From the NCBI GenBank assembly GCA_022494885.1, contig JAGVSM010004213.1, positions 62,001 through 126,000 of the forward strand: a stretch of 64,000 bases of DNA, given 5' to 3'. A program made the position numbers and the translations under genes. Origin of the DNA: Micrasema longulum. Its lineage: Eukaryota > Arthropoda > Insecta > Trichoptera > Brachycentridae. Numbering within the stretch: the first letter of the stretch is position 1; the number at the start of each line of letters is the position of its first letter. The notes under the pieces were generated by a model. The model made no database searches, had not been told where the DNA came from, and saw only the letters and a program-made list of their open reading frames with translations. Positions 32,644 through 42,626 of this stretch are shown piece after piece.

Positions 32644-32705
32644 CTAAAATTTCGTGTTAAATGTTTCGCCTTGTTAGGGCATTTTCAAACGAATGTGAAT
32701 TTTAG
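32644..32705 (-). other. Hammerhead-like motif 3
   Basis: Minus strand: CTAAAATT pairs with AATTTTAG at the two ends and CGT with ACG further in, forming an interrupted outer stem. TTGAAAA stands in the CUGANGA place, then T, GCC-CTAACAA-GGC, GAAA, CATT and TA. The layout matches motifs 1 and 2, including the extra base before the inner stem. The conserved core is eroded (UUGAAAA), so an inactive relic is more likely. Confidence 0.35.
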
Positions 32706-33008
32706 ATGGATTGAATGTCCTTATATAGTTATACAATTCAAGGTACTTAGGTAGAAAATAATAATAATGTTATGAACTCAAGCATGTACATTAATCATAA
32801 TTGAGGGAAAAACGAATAGTTAAGGGCAAGGCTTAGTAGGTAATGGGGAATTTAGGTATTTATATTTGAATTTCGGAAAAAATATAACAGGGTAAGTATT
32901 TACTGACAAACATGTATGTATTATTTATGTGAGATAATTTATGAAGCTTTATAGTTTTATAACTTTAGAGAATTGTTGTAAAAAATATATCAATAATATT
33001 ATAATACA
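32706..33008. other. AT-rich sequence without recognised features
   Basis: I see nothing supportable here. Confidence 0.4.
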
Positions 33009-33224
33009 TTACTGTATTGATTTTCGAGCCAATGCATGCTGGTAACCAGTGAATTCAATGAACATATTATGAAAATGGTTATGAAATAAAAAAATATGTC
33101 TAGTTGGTCTATGTGGGACAAGAAAGATTATTAAACGTAACAATTCAGAACATTCTATTTTATCATTTGATAATTTATTTATTAATGAATGAGGTGTTTT
33201 ATTAATTATCCTACTGCTCGACAT
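33009..33224 (-). mobile_element. LINE C-terminal fragment (CSELLRL-VPHRPTR type)
   Basis: The frame reads CSELLRLIIFLVPHRPTRH and then QHALARKSIQ. It corresponds to the D-PELL...VPSRPTR segment also seen at 51017 and 60660. About 70 codons remain. The stretch on its 3' side is AT-rich without a clear tail. Confidence 0.57.
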
Positions 33225-33511
33225 TAATGGAAGATTTAAATTATTTATATTTGATTTGTGAGACTGGATGAATTATTCTTAAAAATGCTTTCTTACCCCT
33301 CGTTGGTCAACAAAGAATTGAACTAAAATGATAAAGATCAATCAAAATACATTATTCTCGCAGTTAAGTTAATTAACATTTCCAAAAGTATCAATACAAT
33401 CTATCGTCTAGCTAATGGCACGGAATAAAAAACTCAAATCATCAATTTTTTTGACTTTTGACGATTAAAGTTTCATGCGCGATAATTTTTTAATGACATA
33501 CTCTATTAAAA

Positions 33512-33885
33512 GGAAACGCGGTCTTACTTTTCTTCATAATAACGTAGTCCTGTATTTTCTTCCTGGATTATAGCACTAGAGCAATTATTTTTTACACAAT
33601 ATAGACAATTACCATTGGCGCGTTTCTATATTTTTACTAATGAATTGTTTACTATGGAAACTAGAACCATCCAAACACTCTTAAATGCGCCAGTTTTATC
33701 TGTTGTCTTCAAACGTCGGTATACAAAAACGATAAATAATTCAGCATAAAATACACAAATGGTTCATTTTGGAGGTGTGGAATAACTAAATGTCGATTTA
33801 GTCCATTTAAATTAGACATAATTAATCCAAGGTGTTGTTGTCTTTTTACACAGTATTGAAGAGGCATGTGCAAGAGAGTGACAGC
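33512..33885 (-). repeat. Uncharacterised repeat, copy 1, with part of an open frame
   Basis: The first 15 bases on plus, AAAAGGAAACGCGGT, and later blocks (GGATTATAGCACTAGAGCA, TTGCCATTGGCG-like, a CACAGTATTG-GAGGCAT box) are shared with 42168-42478. A minus-strand frame at 33709-34002 (97 codons, including LLHMPLQYCVKRQQHLGL) overlaps it. The protein is not recognised. The shared region may be the 3' part of an unidentified element. Confidence 0.48.
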
Positions 33886-34406
33886 AAAACGATTATCAAA
33901 CGCCCTCTTCTTCTTCAGCCTTAATCTCCCCACTTCTGTATAAAGGCTTCTTCCAAACGTCTTCATTCCTTCCTTTTCATCGAAATCTAACATGAAATAC
34001 ATAAAAAAGTAATACTGTTGTTGTTATTTTTTTATTTGGTTTCAGAGTAAATTCTTGAGAGCAGACGCAACAGTCTCCTATGACGAGCGTTTTGAGGGTG
34101 CGGCGGTGGGCCTGGCATAGACACGTGCTGTGGTTATTTTAAGAAAACCTTAATCCAAGTTGTCCCTTTTTCACACTGGGAGCACCTGGCATCCTCGAAG
34201 ACCGTCGATGACGATATTTTAGCTTTTGGCTTTATTGAAGAGGAGAGATCGAGAGTGCTGGCGGGTGATACGAACTCCTGAAGGCATCTGTCGATGTCCA
34301 CATGCTCCACATAAGATTTAAAGTCGGAAAAAAGACGAATAAAGATTTTTTTACTGTAGTTATCTATTTGTATTATCATTTGAAAAAATACAAATAAAAA
34401 GTACAA
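33886..34406 (-). other. Region with two unassigned minus-strand frames
   Basis: A minus frame at 34134-34406 (90 codons) contains SSSIKPKAKISSSTVFEDA and RCSQCEKG, and is followed at 33709-34002 by the frame described above. GC content is higher than in the flanks. A two-cysteine RCSQC motif resembles the start of cysteine-rich transposase tails, but no further cysteines follow. I cannot name it. Confidence 0.25.
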
Positions 34407-35917
34407 TGTAAATTGTCTTGGTCATCGGTAAGAAAACAAACGAATAAAAAATGAATAAAAAAAAAACAGATATAACAGATTCAATATGTATTTTCTATGT
34501 GGAAGACATTGTCAAAAAAAATTGTTGTAAATAGTATATACAAAAGAAAAATCTGGGACAGAGATGCAAATTAAATCATAATTATTTCGTCCTATACAGA
34601 AAATTAGCATTTTTCCCGAAATAAGTATATCAATTAAATTATTGTAGAATTCAGTTGAAATCAATAAAAAAAATATTGATAAAAATAAATAAATAAAATT
34701 AAAGCTCTCGGATAAATCGACGGTTCTTACGTATACTACAAAATCTGCAGTCTGCTAGGTTAACAGGATAGCAAAAACAAAGCTTGAATTTTTTTAAGAA
34801 GCTACGGTACTGAAGAATAGTGAAATATCACTTTTTTAAAACCATTTTAAATAAATAAGGGTACATGAAATACTGCAGATTAAAATAAATATTTTTTGTA
34901 CTTATAAGTAGCAGAAAAATACTTTTAAATTAAAATAATAAATAAAAAAACCAAGGAAACGGTCCATTGCATTGACCACGCCTCTAATACATCACGATTT
35001 GGTTCAACTATGAACTTTGTGACCGTTTAAATTCAAATAGAACATCATCACGGATTTTGACTTCGTAATTTGTTTTGGTAGAGACATATTATCGATCAAT
35101 TTAATTTTTAAAGTTATGTCTGAAAATATTTTTCCACAATATTTTCTAAATACGTTTCACGTATTTTTATTGGTGTTCGTAGCATGTGATACTTCACTTT
35201 TGTCAAACATGTGTCTTTTGAAATACAATAGACATGCGCCTGGCAATTCTACTGTATATGATAGTATCTTTAAAAAATATCAATATCTTCCGTAAATATC
35301 GCAAAATGCAGTTTCGTAACGAAAGTAATGACCGTCAAAATATTTATCGAAGCTCACATACAATTTCTATAATTGTCAAAAACTATCAAATGTAATGGGA
35401 GATAATACAGAAAACCTTAAATTTCTACGTCAATAGTAAAGTTAAGTTATTAAGAACCTCTAAATAGTTCATATTTATCGAAACGTCTTTTAATTCTCTT
35501 TAAGATTACACAGGACTCGAACCTTCGGAACATTTTAACAACGGGTAAAAAATTCCGAAGTTGATACATTTTTAACGACTTGGTACTTTCACAGTAGCAG
35601 TAAACACGTTTTGTATCACTTGTGATGGCTGAACTTAGTATGAGGACGGACTTCGGACATTCCAAGGCGACGTCCTCCCGATAAACGTTTTTAGTTGCTA
35701 TGAAACCGGTAGCGGTAGTTGCGATGGAATAATTAGCATCAGCAGAGTGGAAAATTAATCAGTGGTAAATAGCATTCGCAAATGCTAAAAGTAGGAGCGT
35801 CATAATTTAACAGGTGTAAAATATCACGAAACAAAAAGTAAAAATATTTGTGATTTTTTGTGAAAAATGAAAACTTGAATTCTTAACATTTACTCTTCAA
35901 TTAGTAAATAATTTGGG
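34407..35917. other. AT-rich sequence without recognised features
   Basis: A minus frame at 35450-35665 (71 codons) has no recognised similarity. Nothing else was seen. Confidence 0.4.
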
Positions 35918-36005
35918 CTGGAAAAATATGAATCAAGTTGTGGTAGAGTGAAATTTAAACCTCGGATCATTAATCTGTAATCTACAATAAACCATTAAAT
36001 TTTTT
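35918..36005 (-). mobile_element. SINE-B fragment, degenerate
   Basis: ATGAATCAAGTTGTGGTAGA and GTGAAATTTAAACCTCGGAT are mutated forms of the family-B head on the minus strand. The A-box side is mostly lost. Confidence 0.45.
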
Positions 36006-36151
36006 CATTTAATTTAGATGAATATAATTAGTTTTGATTAAAGGTAATTAAGAAACAAATACGATTATTTCTATTTTTATATATCTTTTGCTTTTTAATC
36101 TATATTTTCTATTTCATATGTTTTGTAACTTGAATTATAAAAATAACTCTA

Positions 36152-36233
36152 TTATTTTATTCGTTGGTTGAAGAAATTTCCATTTGGCAATAAGCCCGCC
36201 AATGTACAAATAACATTATGTAGAAAAAGTTAA
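36152..36233 (-). mobile_element. LINE-like 3' end, copy 1
   Basis: The minus strand of this 82-bp block matches 62824-62906 with few differences: CATAATGTTATTTGTACATT, GGCGGGCTTATTGCCAAATG and a CAACGAATAAAATAA end. The TTGGCGGGC...GCCAAA hairpin and AATAAA-like finish fit the 3' terminus of a retroelement. No coding part is attached. Confidence 0.5.
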
Positions 36234-36370
36234 GTAAAATAAAATAATGAAAATTGATTTAATTCAATATAAGGAATTATTTTTTACTAATATATTTATT
36301 AGATAAACGACGCGAAAATGAAGAGTCAATTCATATTTTACAGTGAGTAAAATTTTCACATAGGTCGCTA

Positions 36371-36480
36371 TGATCATCATAAATAGCATAGGGCGCTGGA
36401 TTGGTACTAAAATTGCAGCGTATCTTGATAATTTTTACCACATGGAAGGAAAGATGATCAGTCTTACGCTTCAGATGCCG
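36371..36480 (-). mobile_element. SINE-A 3' half
   Basis: GATCATCATAAATAGCATAG, a TGGATTGGTAC stretch, CAGCGTATCTTGATAATTTT and GATGATCAGTCTTACGCTTC match the reversed body of family A. The copy lacks the head. Confidence 0.57.
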
Positions 36481-36784
36481 TATATATGCCGTATTTTCGG
36501 CCAAGATAGTCGTATATAATATATTTAATTTGCTATTATACCAATACTGTCAAAAAACAGCAATACTATGAAATAAAGTAGTTTTACGAAGCAAAAAATT
36601 TACACTAGAAAGGCCTCGTCAGAATAGGTTAGCCTAGTGAGAAGGATACTGAAATAAAATTTAGATACAACTTAATCATAAGCTGAAAAAAAAGCTTTAA
36701 GTACCTACCGTAAATAATGGTTATATCATTTGGCATGCTAAAGTAACACGCTTAGCATGCTAATGAATTTAAATAATAATAGCA
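36481..36784. other. AT-rich sequence without recognised features
   Basis: I see nothing supportable here. Confidence 0.4.
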
Positions 36785-36910
36785 ATAATTCCACCAGTAA
36801 CCGGTAGTCGCAGCCTGCAGGTGTCAAACTCGAGGGGTTAGGGAAGGGTTGGGAGGGGCGGGGGCGTGGTCTCGGGCCACGGTTCAATTTCCGGTCCCGG
36901 CCGACCAATA
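36785..36910 (+). repeat. Isolated GC-rich block, tRNA-like
   Basis: This is a sharp GC-rich island (GGGAGGGGCGGGGGCGTGGT) ending in CACGGTTCAATTTCCGGTCC, which contains a B-box-like GGTTCAATTTCC. It may be the head of another SINE family or a GC-rich repeat. There is no second copy in the window and no A box I trust. Confidence 0.3.
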
Positions 36911-37703
36911 ACAATCTTCATTTCTTTATATATTAGCATATTCGCACGATTAAAACGTCTGCCTTGTCAGACGAGGAAAAAATTAAGACGCTCACCAGTT
37001 CAATTACGTTCTTGTAAGCGGTAAGTAAAATGGAGAAACGAATTTCAATAATATACCATTCAAAACGTTGTAACTGTATTTGGGATTTATTATTTATATT
37101 TTATGTTGTTTTTACTAATCGAGGATATGGTATGGTATTAAGCTTTTACTATTCGCCCAAAGATCCGGCAGATTATTATTTCTTCTTTAAAGCAAAAAGT
37201 GTAATTTTTTCTAAACAGTATATGCCTAGTACACAAATTTTATGAAATTTATTTATCTATTTAATTTTTTGAAATAGTACATATTTGCATAAAATAAGAT
37301 TATAAGTAATCCCTTACTTTATGAGATTGAAGAATTGTATTAAGTTGAGACACAAAGTGGAAATGCGTATATTTAAAAATACAAAAGTAAAATAATGACG
37401 TAAACGATAATTTCATAGCAATTAAAAATAAATAAACTTATGCAATATCACGCAGAAACAAATAATTCGTATATTTTATTTACCTCCAATATTTTATGTA
37501 TTCTCATTTGTTTAATATATTTACATACGTATGTGTATTTTTTTTCTTCATTTTAAATTGTATTTTTATATTTGTAAATTGTTTATAACTTCTGTATATA
37601 TATAAACCTTTTGGCCGTTAATAAATAAATAAATATTTGCTTCATGTCAGAGACTATGAAATTTTGTATTGCAAACGCACTTATAAATGTAATTTTTTTT
37701 TAC
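36911..37703. other. Unannotated stretch with a LINE-like tail
   Basis: 37600-37640 ends in GGCCGTTAATAAATAAATAA, like a plus-strand retroelement 3' end, but the coding part cannot be recognised. The rest is AT-rich. Confidence 0.35.
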
Positions 37704-37775
37704 ATCATGCCAGGAATTGAATCCGAGACCTCTTGCATGACAAGCTAATGCGCTTATCATTGGACCATAAGGCTA
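37704..37775 (-). mobile_element. SINE-A head
   Basis: The minus strand carries TTATGGTCCAATGATAAGCG as the A-box side and AGGTCTCGGATTCAATTCCT as the B-box side, as in the complete copy at 45827. The body is missing. Confidence 0.52.
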
Positions 37776-37976
37776 ACTAAAAATGTAGTAAATAAGAAAA
37801 GTAAATTTAGAACATAATGGCGTATAATTTAATACACACGTTACAAGCGTGTAAGCATTTTAATTTGTAGGTAATAGGCTTCCTTGCATCTCTTTGTCAT
37901 ATAAATGTATACAGAGATTTGTTTTTTTTTATAGTTGAGAGCAACTTTTAGCTAGGAAAAAAGTGTCAATATCAAC

Positions 37977-38380
37977 ATATTACAACAGAGATGGAGAACA
38001 TTTAAGAGAACGTAATTTAAAAGTCTAGGCATCTACAGGGCTTATAACCCGTAATTGGCAAATTTTAGTGGTCTTTTACACACTGTTGAAGGTTTACTAT
38101 TCTGCCTATATTTAAACATCGATGTTCCTTCAATTCTTTCGTCTGTTGATGTTTGTGAAGTTAAACTGAAATCTTTACTGATGTCGTTGAGATTAATCTG
38201 ACTGAATAACTTCACCCTGTTGGGTCGGTATGACAAATCATAAGCCCTGTAGATGCCTAAACTTCTATATTCCCTTCTCTAAAATTTTCTCCCGCTCTGT
38301 TGTAATATTTTGATATAAACAACTCCTGAGGGGGACAAATCTTGTCCACAAAAACTTGGACAAACTCAAAACATTGTTAA
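37977..38380. mobile_element. IR-A element, near complete
   Basis: The left arm ATATTACAACAGAGATGGAG through CATCTACAGGGCTTATAAC mirrors the right arm TCATAAGCCCTGTAGATGCC through GCTCTGTTGTAATATT. The outer right arm (CTCCTGAGGGGGACAAATCT, CAAACTCAAAACATTGTTAA) extends to 38380. The centre carries the TTTGTGAAGTTAAACTG box. It lies 330 bp before another IR-A copy. Confidence 0.72.
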
Positions 38381-38406
38381 AATAAAGTATCTTTTTACTA
38401 TACGCC

Positions 38407-38676
38407 AATGGGTGAACGTGGGGTGAATGGGTAATGGGTGAACGAAGGCCTGTTGACTACTGCCAACAGGCCGGCTTCTCCTGAAGAGTTTTGAGTGGTT
38501 TCCTCTCCACATAAGCAAATGCTGAGAAGTTCCTGATTGGCCCACATTAGTATATTCCTCCTGATCCCAACAGTTTAGATAAATTTTAAGAAATTTAATT
38601 GCAGAAAAATCCACCCTTAAAATATAAACCTTGTATATTATAAGCAAAAAAAAAATATAAAAAATGGGTGAACGTG
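38407..38676 (+). mobile_element. Retroposon-like insertion flanked by a 14-bp direct repeat
   Basis: AATGGGTGAACGTG occurs at 38407-38420 and 38663-38676. The enclosed 242 bp end in GCAAAAAAAAAATATAAAA, an A-rich tail. This is the structure of a retroposed insertion with a target duplication. A third copy of the first 12 bases at 38433 means the left junction could be there instead. The insert contains a perfect 9-bp hairpin (GGCCTGTTG, 38448, with CAACAGGCC) and no recognised gene or SINE head. Confidence 0.45.
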
Positions 38677-38711
38677 CGAAACTGAGTATAAAATAATTTT
38701 AAAACAAAATT

Positions 38712-38880
38712 TTGTTACTGCAGAGAGGGAAAACATTGTTGAGAAGGGAATATGGAAGTACACTGTGTACTGTTTAAACATCCACAATTCCTCTACTCTT
38801 CCATCTGTTGACTTTTGTGAAGTAAAAAAGCTGAAACTTTTACCACGTTGGTGGGATTTAGGCTGATGAATGCACCTAAA
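38712..38880. mobile_element. IR-A half element
   Basis: TTGTTACTGCAGAGAGGGAA and GAAGGGAATATGGAAGTACA open the left arm, which jumps to CACTGTGTACTGTTTAAACA and ends at GGCTGATGAATGCACCT. A deletion removed the CATAAGCCC box. Confidence 0.6.
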
Positions 38881-39024
38881 AACAAAACCGATATATTTAT
38901 TTTATGTTATTAAAAGAACGAGTATTAGAAATAAATTTACCGTGTCGGCATGTTATTATTATTTTAACCTTAGAGTACAAACATCAAATTCATATACACT
39001 AAGATATCAACAATAATTATTATT

Positions 39025-39337
39025 AATGTTTTGAGTATGTCCAAATGTGCAGATTGACTGGATTTTGTCCATAGGGAATTATTTTGATCTTACTTTGTTG
39101 CAACCGAGAGGGAAAACATTTTTAAAAACGGAATACGGAGAGTTGAGGAAATGTTACACAGTGTGTAAAGTGGCCACTTAAACCAGCCAATGAGGGGTAA
39201 TAAGCCCTATTAATTAGGTTTTCGTATTTCCTTCTCAAAAATGTTTTCCCTCTTTGTTGTAACAAAGTTAGATCTAAATAACTCCCTAGGGAGGAAATCC
39301 AGCTAGTCTCTAAGCATTTGGACATACTCAAAACATT
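39025..39337. mobile_element. IR-A element, both outer ends present
   Basis: AATGTTTTGAGTATGTCCAA at the left and its complement ending at 39337 are the outer ends. Inside are TTGTTGCAACCGAGAGGGAA on the left and TCCCTCTTTGTTGTAACAAA on the right. The central body is reduced to about 80 bp. This copy best shows the family ends. No clear target duplication was found, only AT-rich flanks. Confidence 0.68.
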
Positions 39338-40261
39338 GTTGAATTTTAAAACCCAATTTAAATAATTTATGATCACATTATTTCATTGGAATTGGGGAGT
39401 TTTTAAAATTGAGACATGTTTAAAAATATGTCATTGTTTTGGATTCTCGATACAAATCATTTTAATTAATTTCTGAATGGAAATGCTTATAAATACTGTT
39501 TTTCCTACAATTTGTCTTATTTTTGTGAAACTAGTTGATAGGAGAACATCGGTAGAGTAAAACTAGTGAAATTAAACCACCAACCGGTTTCACCGGTTGT
39601 GTTAGAATAAATACGTTTATAAAATAAGTTGAATATAGTGTACCGGTTAAACTATACAAGTTTTCACATTATGTAAGAAAATGTTAATGTTATTTTTAAT
39701 TGAAAATTATTACATGGTATTTGTGAAAAATTATGAAAATATTGACGATAGTTAAAAATATTTTAAAAAATAAATAAATCTCGTAGTTTTTATTAGAACG
39801 TAGAATATGATGTATGTACTTATATAATACAAAAGCAGTTTCATATGATCTATGAATCATTGAGTGCGTATAAAAAATATTAAATTAGCTTTACTCGTAT
39901 GACATAATCAAATAAAAATGTTACAAGCGCAAAGAAAACAACGCATATTCATAGAATTAAATATTTTATTGTATCCTTTTTTATATTTCCTTCCTTCCTT
40001 ATACATATCCTTATTTCCGCTTTATATTTTTTATGTCTCTTACTATTATACTCTTTCATTTATACTTTACATACCATATGTAAATTATAACAACAATCAT
40101 ATTTTTTCCTATATATTCTTTTAATTTTAATGATGTTAATATTTTGTATACTGGTTTATGATTGTAACTTTATAGGGATGAGTTATATTTTATTACTTTT
40201 ACTAGCATTAAATGTTATTTCTTTTATATTTATTGCTATATTTTTAACAATTTTTTTTTTT
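39338..40261. other. AT-rich sequence
   Basis: CAACCGGT-TTC-ACCGGTTG at 39581-39599 is a perfect small hairpin. Two hydrophobic plus frames (39918-40124 and 40130-40339) follow from T-rich composition and partly overlap a SINE, so I do not treat them as genes. Confidence 0.4.
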
Positions 40262-40447
40262 TTTAATAAAAATAAATATTTGCGTTCTTATGATTTACCC
40301 AAATATTTCATTTTGAGGGCCATTTTCAACGAGTTGTAAATTACACACTATTAGAAAATGGGAATCAAGTTGGGGTAGAGTGGGATTCGAACCACGGACC
40401 TTTGATCCGTGAGTCCGAGACGCTAGCCACAGGACCACAACCCGATA
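40262..40447 (-). mobile_element. tRNA-derived SINE, family B, best copy
   Basis: Minus strand: GGGTTGTGGTCCTGTGGCTA opens the head. GGATCAAAGGTCCGTGGTTC and the B box GGTTCGAATCCCACTCTACC follow. CGTTGAAAATGGCCCTCAAA and the tail AATATTTGGGTAAATCATAA end in an A-rich run. The length, about 185 bp, and the match with 5090-5263 make this the reference copy here. Confidence 0.77.
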
Positions 40448-42019
40448 AATTTTCACACCGGAATATTTCATAGCCCCTGGACTTGTAGATTTTTAGATTT
40501 TTATTTATTTATTAGCGATTTTGGATTTAATTTTTATTTATTGAGCTTTTGATGAATTATTTTATTTACAATTATTTAAGCGTATTTCTAAGCTCACAGT
40601 ATTTGATTTTACATATTTTTTATTTAAAAAGGCTTAGATCTTGTTCTCAATGTAGCGAACTTATAAAACAGGGGTCTTCGGAACTGAACTTAATTTTGAT
40701 ATTCTAATACGTTTATATAGTACAATTTTTAAAGAATTCCTAGTTCTATATATTTAGAAACATCATAAAAACACGAATACAAATTATGTGCGTGTGAATG
40801 CTTTCCTCTGCTAATATATGAATAATTTATATAAATTTGGTAGCAAGGAACTGAATATATTTGAAATTAATGAATTAATTAGGGAAATATCGCCCTGGTT
40901 CATTAATAGGATGAATCGATGGTGATCTCAGATGGTAGAAATTTATTGAACCATAGCAGCCGAAGGCTATAAAAATTAATTACTTAGAGCATTTATACAT
41001 TGAGTTGGTATACAGGCTGAGGCTAAAAAAATGTTTTATTGAATGCTTTAATTCTTTAAAATTATGTATTGATATCAGGTACCCATATAAAACAAAATGT
41101 TTAAAAAAACGTTTTACAACTAACTTATATGTAAAATAAAATGTAGTGACAATTCAAAGAATATACCTGTGCAATCAATTGAATTTAAAATTCTATTAAG
41201 TTTTCCATAAATAACCTATAGTGTCAACGTCTCACTAAAAATGTATAAACGACTATAAATATGGTATATACAAGGTAACATCATTAATTGTTTTAATTTA
41301 TTTTCATTTCATTAATAAACCCTTACGAATTATTATTACAAAAAACTTCGCTATAAAAGTTTTCTAAAAAAAGTATGAACTTAGGGAATTTATATATTTA
41401 TCTTTATATTACTATAATTGGGATTTTTAAAAAATTGCGCTTCTATTTTTCAATGTTTCTTTAGAGTAAAATATTCAAGAAATAAATGCTAAGAAAAACT
41501 CCATCGACAACCCACATCAATTGATTTTGAGTCTTGGAAAGCATAATTATAAAAATAGCTCATGTAACTCATCTGTATTTAAGTAGAATTGAATTATTGA
41601 TTACAGCTTTTTAGAATTATTTGAGACTGTATTCGAAAACATTGTAATATTATTTAATTATATTTGTTCATTTTGAAATACACTTACTTGATGTTTATTT
41701 ATTTCGGAAACACCCTGTTACTCTATTTTATTGAAATGTTTTTGACTGCGCCGTGACTTTGACAGTCCAAAATAAGAAGATGTGTTGTTTTTATTATGCA
41801 ACGTAATTCTTTGTTTTATGTAGCTGCTTTTCTTTTACAGCCTTTGATAAGAGAATAATCTTAATTAAGTGTTTATTACAACCAAGTTGGAGTAGTCAAA
41901 GCAGACGGTTTTCAGAATAGTACGTAATATTTAAAACAGTAAAAAACTTTGTGTTAAAAGTTTAGTATGGATGCGAGTAATAAAACGTACGATTCACTAA
42001 GTAAAAATATATCCTAATA
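40448..42019. other. AT-rich sequence without recognised features
   Basis: A short piece of SINE-A body (GGAATATTTCATAGCCCCTG) at 40461-40480 adjoins the SINE-B. Nothing else was recognised. Confidence 0.4.
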
Positions 42020-42167
42020 AATATGTTTCAATCGAAATTTGACTGGCGTGGCAGTGTACAACTGAGTTTTAGTCCAACATGTAACTACTAGAAAGATGAT
42101 GATGCGATGCGCGACGTTACAACAAGGGAAAACTGCAAATCTGGTACAGGTTTAATTGATAAGACTA
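42020..42167 (+). mobile_element. RTE-type LINE fragment with internal deletion
   Basis: GCAGTGTACAACTGAGTTTT corresponds to the VHNGVLV segment of the copy at 5343. After a deletion, CTGCAAATCTGGTACAGGTT corresponds to its ECKSESSIIDKIK segment. The fragment ends where the repeat at 42168 begins, in the middle of the RTE reading. Confidence 0.5.
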
Positions 42168-42478
42168 AAAGGAAACGCGGTATCACTTTTCTTTTTACTA
42201 TTCTTGTATTTTTTCCATGGATTATAGCACTAGAGCATTGTTTTTTGATACACTATAGAAAATTGCCATTGGCGTGTCTATCGTTTTGATTTTTCGATAA
42301 ATTGTTTCTTCCATCCGAAAACCAAACAAGCGCTAAATTTTATCTGCCGTCTTTGGGTGTAGAGCAACCAAATATTATAGGTACTGACACAGAAAATTTC
42401 AAACGTCGATTTTAGTTAGCCAAAATTACAAAGTGCAGTTGCCTTTTGCGCACAGTATCGGGAGGCATTTGCGAGATC
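42168..42478 (-). repeat. Uncharacterised repeat, copy 2
   Basis: This shares AAGGAAACGCGGT, CCATGGATTATAGCACTAGA and the CAGTATCGGGAGGCAT block with 33512-33885. It starts inside an RTE relic and ends at another LINE relic, so its edges are better defined than in copy 1. The plus frame 42107-42289 spans the junction and is not a gene. Confidence 0.5.
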
Positions 42479-42626
42479 TTCTTCGTAGTTTTAACCCTCG
42501 AGATTGGTTTGCAGCAAAGTTCTGCATCTCGCCTTCCATTGGTCTCTATTCTCAGTAGCTCTCTTCAACTCGGTACTTGAGGAGTAGTTCAAATCCTCGC
42601 ACACTTTCTCCAAATACTTCCGTCGG
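42479..42626 (-). mobile_element. LINE ORF end (TENRDQWKARC type)
   Basis: The minus strand reads YLEKVCEDLNYSSSTELKRA followed by TENRDQWKARC and a stop. An A-NR-WR motif is the common last conserved element of several LINE ORFs. Only about 45 codons remain. Confidence 0.45.

Noticed and set aside
39918..40339. Two hydrophobic small proteins
   Set aside because: They are explained by T-rich composition, the frames end in a SINE, and no signal or family resemblance was seen.
42107..42289. A small protein gene
   Set aside because: The frame crosses the junction between an RTE relic and the uncharacterised repeat, so it is a chance fusion.
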